A DNA stretch of 15,539 nt, taken from contig JAMYWO010000588.1 in NCBI GenBank assembly GCA_024220525.1, positions 1 to 15,539 on the forward strand. Reading direction: 5' to 3'. The number at the start of each line of letters is the position of its first letter. The stretch's first letter is position 1. The stretch is from Cochliopodium minus. Lineage: Eukaryota; Discosea; Himatismenida; Cochliopodiidae. The translations under genes were made by a program, and so were the position numbers. Shown here piece after piece: positions 8,429-15,539 of this stretch. Below the pieces are notes generated by a model, which was not told the origin of the DNA, searched no databases, and saw only the letters and a program-made list of their open reading frames with translations.

Positions 8429-11386
8429 ATGAGTGAGAATAATAAAGCACAACTAAAAAAGGTTTTTGAGGTTGAGGAAAAGATCATTCCTTTTTATACA
8501 GGTGGATTGGCAAATATTTCGATTGATAACAAAACACTTTATTGTTTGTATAATAATGAAATTAATATCGTTGATATGGAAACTTGTTTGATAAAAGATA
8601 CAATATCTCCTGCAAGCGGAGAAATTGCAGCTTTTTGTTTGAATGAAGATGGAAGCAAAATTGCAATTTCTTTAATTTCTTTGCAGATGCTCCAAATATA
8701 TCAATTAAATCCTTCGATTGAAAAGATAGCATCATGGAAAAGTTATAAAATGCCTGTGATGTGTGTGAAATTCGATAAATCAGGTACATTATTGGCTGCG
8801 GGGTCATCTAATGGAAAAATAACGATATATGATGTAAATAAAGGATATACCACCCATTCATTGGATGGACATACCTCCAATATCACCAAATTGATCTTCA
8901 CATCAAAGAAAGAGAAGGGAATGTTGAATGTAAACCTCTATTCCTCCTCACAAGATGGATCAGTCATCATATGGGATCTGCATAAAAGCGCACCAATAAG
9001 AACATTGAAGAATCACTTTGAAATAGTGACTGATTTCATCCTGAGAAATGATAAGGAAAATAATAATAATAATGTGCTTATAAGTGGTAGTAAAGATAAA
9101 GTAATATCAATATGGAATATCGATCAGGATAACAGCAAACCATCCACCATATTGATCTACGAAGAAATAATTTTCCTCTCATATTTCCCCCCAACCGATA
9201 AATATCCCTCCAAGACAATGATATTGATAGGTTTGCAAAATGGAAAGTTGGCAGTGTATGATTATACAACCAAAAAGGAGGTTTATTCACAAATGATCAA
9301 ATATACAATCTCAAAGATAATCTTCTTGGAATCAGATTCCACCATCTTGATCTTCTCTGAACTCAACATCTTGTTTCTGGATCTCGATTTTCACTTGAAG
9401 AAATTGTTGATAGGAAATAACGACGAGATATTGGATCTCAGATATTTAGACGAGAAGAGATTGGCCATCTCCACCAACTCTGATCATATAAGAATATTAG
9501 AGAGGGGAATAAATAGTTGGAAATTTTTATCGGGACATACCAACATGGTGTTATCGATCTCCTCAACCAAAGATGGATCGTTGCTCGCCAGTTCATCCAA
9601 GGATCATACCATCAGAATATGGGATACATCATCGGGGAATTGCTTAGCAGTGTTCGATGGACATCTATCCTCAGTGAGTGCTGTCTGCATCTCTAAGAAA
9701 GGAGATTTTGCGATAAGTGGAAGTGAAGATAAAACGATTAAGTACTGGGACTTGTCTCAAAAGACCAAAAAGAAAGTGAAGGAGAACGGAACCAAGAAGA
9801 ACGTTGTTGAAAGCATCACACCAGGTGTTGCCAAATGGACTGTTGTTGGACATAACAAAGATGTCAACTCCATAGACATTTCTCCCAACGCCAAGATCTT
9901 TGCGACGGGGTCTGCGGACAAAACAGTGAAAGTATGGTCGATTGCTGATGGAAAGTCTTTGGCCACTTTGAGCGGACACACAAAGGGAGTGTGGGATGTC
10001 AAGTTTTCACCTACTGAAAAGTGTGTTGCTTCGTGCAGTGGTGACAAAACCATCAAAGTGTGGTCTTTGACTGATTACACCTGCTTGAGAACATTAGAGG
10101 GCCATCAAAACTCTGTTCTTAGGATTCAATATGTTACTGTGGGTCTCCAGTTGATAAGTAGTGACACCAGCGGAGTTATCAAGGTGTGGAACATCCGTAA
10201 CTCCGAGTGTTTGAATACCATCGAGGCTCACAAGAGTGAGATCTGGGGTATGGCCATCACTCCTCCATCCATCGAACCTTTCAAACTTTTCACCGCATCC
10301 GTCGATGGAGTTTACACCTGGGATGATGTCACCAAGATAAAGGAAGAAGAAGACATCCAATTAAAAGAGGAGAACATTTTACAAGAACAAGATTTGTCCA
10401 ACAAGTTGAGAAAGAAAGACTTTAAAGCTGCTTTTTTTCTTGCTTTGAAGTTGGAAAAATCTTTTCAACTTTTGAACATTTTGAAATCTCTTCAGAGCGA
10501 GAGTGAGGACCCTCAAAAAGAAATTGATGATGTAGTTTCCAGGCTTACTTTGGAGAACATCTCAAAGGTTTTTGAGTACTTGAAGGTTTGGAACACCAAC
10601 AATAGAAACTCTTACATTTCCCAAGTATTGTTGAATTCCATCGTCAGAATTCACCATCCTCAAACAATAATTGGTCTAAAAGATTCCAAAAATGTAAATC
10701 TTTTTTTTTTTTAATTATTTTTTTAAAATAAATTAATTAAATTATTTTTAAAATTTTTTTTTTTTCCTTAGTTTTTGGAGCCTATCATTCTTTATTCCGA
10801 AAGACATTTCAACAGAGTCGAGAAACTTTTGCAAGAATCCTACATTTTGGACTATGCACTTCGTTCCATGGACATCTTGGTTCCTCAACAAAGAAAAACC
10901 CCTCAAACCAACAAAAGCAAAGTCGTAGAAACAATCAAAGAATCAGAAAGCGAGAGCAGCGAGGTCGATGAGGAGCTCAAAGCCAACATTTTCAAGAACA
11001 TGATTGTCGTAACGGAGAGTGAAGAAGAGGAAGAAAATGTTAAACAAACTAACGAAGATGATAGTAGCAGTAAAGATGACGTTGATGAAGAACAGGATGA
11101 TAAACAAGATGAAGTACAAGTTGATGAAGAACAGATTGATGAAGAACAAGATGAAGGGGATGTTAAGACTAAACTTTCTTCTACTTCTTTTGATTCTAGT
11201 TCTAGCAAGAAGAGAAAGATTTCTTCTTCTTCTCCTACTCCTTCTAAAAATTCTTCTTCCACTCCTTCTTTTAAGAATTCTAAGAAAACTCCTTCCAAGA
11301 AGACCCCTTCCAAGAACGTTTCTTCCACTCCTTCTTCTTCATTGAGGAACTTACTCAACAAAAATAAGAAGAGAAAGCAAAAGTGA
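8429..11386 (+). CDS. UTP13: U3 snoRNP / SSU-processome WD40 protein UTP13 (TBL3)
   Basis: UTP13 is a scaffold of the UTP-B complex, which binds the 5' external transcribed spacer of pre-rRNA in the nucleolus. Exons 8429-10693 and 10772-11386 join in phase 0 and give 959 residues. The N-terminus (VEEKIIPFYTGG) closely resembles that of TBL3. About twelve WD40 blades fill roughly residues 20-640, with clear GH/WD pairs such as SGHTNMVLSISS, IRIWD and IKVWSL. The Utp13 C-terminal domain follows (about 670-795; VWNTNNRN, LYSERHFNRVEKLL), interrupted by the intron after LKDSKN. The last ~160 residues are a low-complexity tail: acidic (Glu/Asp/Gln repeats), then Ser-rich with KTPSKK units and a basic KKRKQK end. 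This makes it longer than the roughly 810-residue yeast and human proteins. The start at 8429 is chosen over an in-frame ATG at 8396 because it directly precedes the family-like N-terminus and follows an A-rich leader. Confidence 0.95.
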
Positions 11387-11712
11387 TCTGCCGAGAGTGC
11401 AAAATTGATTTGAATAGGAGAAGCTTCTTTTTCTTTGTAGAGAATCTTTAATATATATTTATATTTATTTTATTTTATTAAAAAAAAAAAAATTTAAATC
11501 CATACATTTCATCCATCGTTTGTTTTTCAAATGGGTTAATTAGGAAATATTTGAACATTTGAATTTTCTATCTAAAAAAATAAAAATATTTGATGAAGTG
11601 ATAAAAAAAAAATAAAAAAAAATTGTTATTCTTTCCTTGTATAACAATTATTTAATATTTTAACATTCTTCTTAAAATCTCCCATCTATACTTCGAATAA
11701 TAATATTAAAAG
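11387..11712. promoter_or_regulatory. UTP13 3' flank and RPB3 promoter region
   Basis: This 326-bp AT-rich spacer has several A-runs and one clean inverted repeat (annotated separately) about 65 bp before the RPB3 start. There is no coding frame and no recognised core promoter element. Confidence 0.45.
11621..11649. repeat. Inverted repeat upstream of RPB3
   Basis: Nine-base arms AATTGTTAT (11621-11629) and ATAACAATT (11641-11649) flank an 11-nt loop, TCTTTCCTTGT. The pairing is perfect. It could be a protein-binding palindrome or chance in AT-rich DNA. Confidence 0.5.
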
Positions 11713-13816
11713 ATGAATAGATCTCCCAAAATAGAAATTACTGATTTGAAGGAAGATATGATCCAATTCACTTTGTCAAATGTGGATGTCAGTTTCGCTA
11801 ATTCTCTCAGAAGAGTTATCATAGCAGAGATACCAGTCTTGGCGATAGAATTGGTCACTTTCTACGATAACACTTCTGTATTGAACGATGAATTCATAGC
11901 TCATAGATTAGGATTGATCCCATTGAAATGTTATAATGTTGATGATTTTAAATACCATTGGGTAAAACGATAGATTAAAAAAAAAATTTTTTTTCCAAAA
12001 TAAATATATGCCGTTATAAAATTTGATCTTATTTCTAAAAAATCATTGTATATATTAAAAATCATTGTTGTATATATTAAAAATATGATATTTTTTCATC
12101 ATACAATAGAATAGAACAAAATAATTTTTTTGGCAAAATATTTATTATGAAAGGAAAATTTGTTGAGTTAAAAATGATCTATTTGGATCAATATTCATCA
12201 ACATATACAAATGATAATATGATAATTTGGATCTCATTGATCAATTATATAGTATCTTATGTTAAGAAATAAAAATTGATCAAAATTATATTAACAAGAT
12301 TTTAAATATATAATAGAATTAATTAATGAACTCACAAATGAAAAGAATTTTAAGAAATTATCAATCCAAAATCTTGATGATACATGATTGCAAATTTAAT
12401 TATCTTTCATGCAAACCATTTCATTCATATAAACTTATTTTTTGTCAATATTTTTAAGTTTGATGAATTTTAGTTCATTATTTTTTATTTTTATTTTTGA
12501 TTTATTTTTTATTTTTTTTTATTTTTGTATTTTTGATGAAAGGAATGTGAATGTGATGGCGTGGAGTGTGATAAGTGTATGATATCTTTTGATTTGGACG
12601 TCACCTGCGAAGAAAAGCAAATGAATGTAACCTCCAAACATCTCATCTCCAAAAATCCCTCTGTCTATCCTTTTCACGGGTAATAAAAAAATTTAAAATA
12701 ATGTCATGATATTTTATAATTTTTATTTTTATTTTTATATTAATATTTTATTTATTTTTTATTTTCTTTTTTCATTTTTTAATTTTTTATTTTTTTATTT
12801 TTATTTTTTATTTTTATTTTTTTATTTTTCTGTTCTTTTATTTTTATTTTTTTATTTTTATTTTTTTATTTTTTATTTTTTTATTTTTCTGTTCTTTTAT
12901 TTTATTTTTATTTTTTATATTCATATTTTATTTATTTTTTTATTTTTATTTTATTTTTATTTTTTTATTTTTATTTTTCTGTTCTTTTATTTTTATTTTT
13001 ATTTTTTATTTGAATTATTTTATTTTTTATATTATTTTATTTTTTATTTTTATTAAATAATTTTTTATTTTAACAAAGTTTCAACAATGGAGAAGAAATC
13101 ATGATCTGCAAATTGGGATACGGGCAAAGAATAAATTTAAAGGCCACCGCCAGAAAGGGAACAGGTAAAGAACATGCTAAATGGCAATCCACCTGTGCTG
13201 CTGTCTATAACTTTGATCCTGAAATCGAAATTAATCCATATGGTAATTTATTTATTGTTTTATTTTTTATTTTTTATCTTTTTAATTTTTTTTTTATATT
13301 TTTTTTTTTATATTTTTTATTTTTTATTTTTGTAAATTTATTTTTTATTTTTGATTGGAAGAAATGGAGGAAATGAAGAGAAAGGACAAAGAAGACATCG
13401 TCGCCAGCTGCCCTACCAAGGTCTACAGCTTCGACGAGGACCAAGAGAAAATCGACATAGAAGATCCAAAACTCTGTATCTTTTGTCAAGAATGTACTAA
13501 ATTAGGTAGGGAAAAAAAAATTATTTTGAATTTTTTTTTCAAACATTTTTTTTTAAATATTTTTTTTAAATATTTTTTTTTAAATATTTTTTTTAAATAT
13601 TTTTTTTTAAATATTTTTTTTGAACATTTTTTTTTTTATTTTTTTTTCTCAGCCAAAAAATTGGACAAAGCGGATCTGATTAAAATTACCTCCAAGCCCG
13701 AGCGTTTTTATTTTACTGTGGAGGCTACTGGCGCTTTGCCTCCTGAGGACATTATTTCTCAGGCTTTGGATATCTTACAAAGAAAGTTGAAAGATATCGA
13801 ATCAAAGTTGAAATAA
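11713..13816 (+). CDS. RPB3: RNA polymerase II subunit RPB3 with four-Cys ferredoxin-like motif
   Basis: RPB3 pairs with RPB11 to nucleate assembly of RNA polymerase II. Exons 11713-11961, 12543-12679, 13079-13242, 13362-13505 and 13653-13816 join with matching phases into 285 residues (human about 275). The alpha-like assembly core is clear (FANSLRRVIIAEIPVLAIE, LNDEFIAHRLGLIPL, then KGTGKEHAKW). Zinc-loop cysteines C85, C87, C92 and C95 and the following NVTSKHLIS segment identify RPB3 rather than the Pol I/III paralogue AC40. Unlike yeast, human and plant RPB3 as I recall them, residues 200-228 carry C200-P, then C222-x2-C225-x2-C228, the arrangement that binds an iron-sulphur cluster in archaeal RpoD. 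The C-terminal helix (ALPPEDIISQALDILQRKLKDI) is intact. Introns are 581, 399, 119, and 147 nt; the last is stop-free in frame. Confidence 0.95.
11962..12542 (+). other. RPB3 intron 1 (581 nt) with a tandem duplication
   Basis: This is the longest intron in the window and, apart from its T-rich 3' end, it is not simple repeat. At 12041-12082 two near-copies of ATCATTG(TTG)TATATATTAAAA sit in tandem, differing by a 3-nt insertion. Flanking exons encode contiguous RPB3 sequence, so nothing coding is missing here. Confidence 0.75.
12680..13078 (+). repeat. RPB3 intron 2, (ATTTTT)n with a recurring CTGTTC unit
   Basis: The plus strand is almost wholly T and A in ATTTTT-like units from about 12715. 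A segment TTATTTTTCTGTTCTTTTAT recurs three times with CTGTTC at 12830, 12889 and 12979, which suggests a larger duplication layered on the simple repeat. It has donor GT (12680) and acceptor AG (13077-13078). The Phe/Tyr-rich frame across it is not a gene. Confidence 0.8.
13541..13621 (+). repeat. Perfect 27-bp tandem dimer repeat, three copies, in RPB3 intron 4
   Basis: AAATA followed by alternating T9 and T8 runs (14 + 13 bp) repeats three times over exactly 81 bp. The only change is AAACA in the first subunit. A diverged seventh subunit (GAACA + T11) follows. It sits in the 147-nt intron 13506-13652, whose length and the repeat length are both multiples of three, and the RPB3 frame stays open throughout. 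Confidence 0.9.
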
Positions 13817-13868
13817 ATTATCAAAAAAAATTTTTTTTTTTTTTAAAATTAAATTAAAATTTAATTAT
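13817..13868. terminator. 52-bp convergent 3' gap between RPB3 and the hydrolase gene
   Basis: The two stop codons face each other across 52 bp, so the 3' untranslated regions must be tiny or overlap. AATAAA overlaps each stop codon (13812-13817 plus; 13873-13868 minus). A perfect 8-bp inverted repeat with a 4-nt loop, AATTAAAT-TAAA-ATTTAATT, sits at 13847-13866. The role in 3'-end formation is inferred from position only. Confidence 0.45.
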
Positions 13869-15539
13869 TTATTTTATTTTTTGATTTTTTTTTTTTTTTG
13901 ATTTTTCTTTCTCTTTCTCCACGATCTTTTCATACTTTTCTACATCTTCGATGAGATTCTTTTTACACTTCTCCAGTTCTTCTTTGTCTTTGTAAGTTAT
14001 GATCGTCTTACAAAAAGAAAGATGGGGGATCATGATTGATGCGTAGATAGTCTCATTGTTCCAAACAGGATGTGTTTTCATCAAACCCCACATGTCTTTT
14101 TTTTTTTAAAAAAAAAATATTAAAAATTTTTTTTAGAATATTTAAATAAAATTATTAAAATAATAAAATATATTAAATTTTTTTTTTAAATTTTTTTTTC
14201 ACCATTTAATTGAAAATTGTTTTTATTGTTTTCGAAATGTTGCTTCATTTCATGGGAAACAACATGCTTTCTGAAAGTGGAGTACATGAGATTGACCAAG
14301 GGAGACTGAATCCACCAATCATGATTGGTCTGCAAAATGTAATTAGGTTTGTTTTCATCCACAAATGTTTTCCGATTTTCGTCATTTTCTCTTTTGAAAT
14401 AATTTTTTTTTAGTATTTTTTTTTATAAAAAGTTTTAAATTATTTTTTTATTTTTTTATATTTTTTTATATTTTTTTTATTATTTTATTTTTATTTTTAT
14501 TTTATATTTTTATTTTTATTTTATATTTTTTATATTATTTTTTATTTTATTTTTTATTTTTAACCTATTTCTTGTTATTAAAACACCTTGATTATTATTA
14601 ACCCCACAAACGAGGATATAAGTAGGAGCTATCAACTTTGCATCAGTAAAAAATCGGACGAATGAATCAAAATTCCCATCCCTTGTCAAATTCGCTCTAA
14701 CCAAAAAACCAATGGGTATCCCCTTTTTTAATCCTTCAAAATAAATTTTTTTTATTTTTATTTTTATTTTTATTTTTTATTTCAATTTATTTGTTTTTTA
14801 TTTTTTATTTCAAATTTTATTTTTATTTTGAAATTTTATTTTTATTTTTATTTTTATTCTTTATTTTTATTTTTGAAATTTTATTTTTTATTTTTATTCT
14901 TTATTTCAATTTTTTTATTTCAATTTTTTTTTATTTTTTTTAATCTATTTTTTTATTTTTTTATTTTTATTTTGTTTTTTATTTCAATTTATTTTATTTT
15001 TTATTTCAATTTATTTGTTTTTGTTTTTGTTTTTTACCATATTTAAAATTCTTCATCAGAGATCCTTCCAACCTTCTGAAATTAATTGACACAGAATATT
15101 TTTTGGGAGCCTTAAAATATTTCAAAAGTAATAAATTTTTTTCTATTTTTCTTTATTTTTTATTTATTTTTATTCATTTTTATTTATTTTTATTTATTTT
15201 TATTTATTTTTTATTTTTTATTTCTTATTTTTTATTTTTTATTTATTTTTTAAATTTTTATTTATTTTTATTTATTTTTTTAAATTTTTTTTATTGATTG
15301 TACCATGGCTGTGAGGATCCCAACATAGCCAGGCCACGAAGGAGCGATGAAAAGAGTTTTCCCATCTTTCTTGAATTCAAATTCACAACTTATGTCTTTC
15401 AAATAACTTTCAAAAAAAATTTATTTAACAAAAAAATAAAAAAATAAATTTAAAAAATAAAATAAAAAGAAAAAAAAAAATTTATTTTTCATCACTTTGA
15501 GACAACATTTCTAAGAAAGAAAGTTTAGCATTAGAAATT
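13869..15539 (-). CDS. Acid ceramidase / N-acylethanolamine acid amidase-like hydrolase, 5'-partial
   Basis: This Ntn-hydrolase family cleaves amide bonds of ceramides or N-acylethanolamines, usually in lysosomes. Exons, 5' to 3', are 15539-15496 (tentative), 15395-15304, 15110-15038, 14733-14565, 14390-14203 and 14095-13869, all phase-matched. Family signatures run in order: APSWPGYVGILTAM, PIGFLVRANL, KLIAPTYILVCGV with QGVLITRNR, QTNHDWW (its Asn matches the conserved active-site Asn) and PVWNNETIYASIM. The catalytic Cys, which lies nearer the N-terminus, is outside the window. The Arg-rich DDRR segment that normally follows the TNxDxW motif is not recognisable (STFRKH instead). The last ~40 residues form a Lys/Glu-rich, probably helical tail not seen in the animal enzymes. 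Similarity leans to NAAA over ASAH1, but substrate cannot be assigned. The 15496/15395 junction could instead use an acceptor giving exon start 15406. Confidence 0.88.
14391..14564. repeat. Hydrolase intron, T-rich on plus strand
   Basis: The plus strand reads as ATTTTT and ATATTTT units from about 14440 to 14560, so the hydrolase sense strand is A-rich here. Donor GT 14564-14563 and acceptor AG 14392-14391 are inferred from phase 2 exon joining. Confidence 0.75.
14734..15037. repeat. Hydrolase intron, (ATTTTT)n on plus strand
   Basis: This is a 304-nt intron with ATTTTT-like repeats and recurrent TTTCAATTT interruptions (14781, 14905, 14920, 14982 and 15004 areas). Donor is GT at 15037-15036, acceptor AG at 14735-14734. 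The sense strand is A-rich. No gene is seen; the Phe/Leu/Tyr-rich plus-strand frame is an artefact. Confidence 0.8.
15111..15303. repeat. Hydrolase intron with TTTATTTTTA repeats
   Basis: Plus-strand (TTTATTTTTA)n-like repeats occupy about 15137-15295. The donor after ATG (GT at 15303-15302) and the acceptor AG (15112-15111) join in phase 0. The next intron, 15396-15495, has the opposite polarity, with A-rich plus strand. Confidence 0.75.

Noticed and set aside
9671-10360. Several minus-strand frames of about 90-100 codons across UTP13
   Set aside because: They are shadows of the WD40 coding sequence, with no recognisable domain or splice context.
10903-11361. Minus-strand 152-codon Ser/Glu/Leu-rich frame
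   Set aside because: It is the antisense of the UTP13 acidic/Ser-rich tail; repetitive GAA/TCT codons leave both strands open.
12147-12272. Small open frame of 41 codons inside RPB3 intron 1
   Set aside because: It is short, AT-driven, without a recognised motif, and no homologue can be tested here. A nested gene is possible but unsupported.
12706-13056. Plus-strand Phe/Tyr-rich open frame of 116 codons
   Set aside because: It is the translation of (ATTTTT)n simple repeat inside RPB3 intron 2. Flanking exons encode contiguous RPB3.
11713-13816. Assignment as Pol I/III subunit AC40 because of the four-Cys motif and ALPPEDI segment
   Set aside because: The zinc-loop CxCx4Cx2C, the NVTSKHLIS segment and absence of the AC40 N-terminal extension and its longer middle region favour RPB3.
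14828-15297. Plus-strand hydrophobic open frames that look like membrane proteins
   Set aside because: They are simple-repeat introns of the minus-strand hydrolase gene; the apparent membrane segments come only from T-rich codons.

Overview
This is nuclear DNA from a very AT-rich, intron-bearing unicellular eukaryote. Genes carry short GT-AG introns with matching phases, and intergenic spaces are roughly 50-530 bp. TAA, TAG and TGA all end recognisable genes, so the code looks standard. Gene content (Rac-type GTPase, SH3/RhoGEF protein, UTP13, RPB3, acid ceramidase/NAAA-like hydrolase) suggests a free-living protist such as an amoebozoan or an anaeramoeba-like lineage. The sequence alone does not fix the taxon. 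No bacterial genes, tRNA, rRNA, CRISPR or transposon was seen.

Layout. 1-4522 (minus): eight exons of a multidomain Rho guanine-nucleotide exchange factor (two SH3 domains, acidic linker, IQ motif, DH domain); its 3' end lies left of the window. 4523-4998: divergent intergenic region. 4999-5932 (plus): small protein with two SAP domains. 6230-6754 (plus): small Cys/His-rich, CHORD-like zinc protein. 7287-8212 (plus): complete Rac-like GTPase in three exons. 8429-11386 (plus): UTP13/TBL3, a WD40 subunit of the small-subunit processome, in two exons. 11713-13816 (plus): RNA polymerase II subunit RPB3 in five exons. 13869-15539 (minus): acid ceramidase/NAAA-like hydrolase, with its 5' end right of the window. 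It converges on RPB3 with only 52 bp between the stop codons.

Most introns in 1-3 kb and 12.5-15.5 kb are simple (AAAAAT)n, (AAAAT)n or (ATTTTT)n repeats, so many long open frames there are meaningless Phe/Leu/Tyr-rich translations. From about 3.1 to 11.7 kb introns are AT-rich but not repetitive.

Functional links. The RhoGEF and the Rac GTPase are potential pathway partners 2.8 kb apart. UTP13 and RPB3 are housekeeping genes of ribosome biogenesis and transcription. The most notable observation is that RPB3 keeps, besides its zinc-site cysteines, a four-cysteine ferredoxin-like motif like that of archaeal RpoD, which the human and plant RPB3 proteins I can recall lack. The intron directly after that motif is stop-free, a multiple of three long, and built from a perfect 27-bp tandem repeat.
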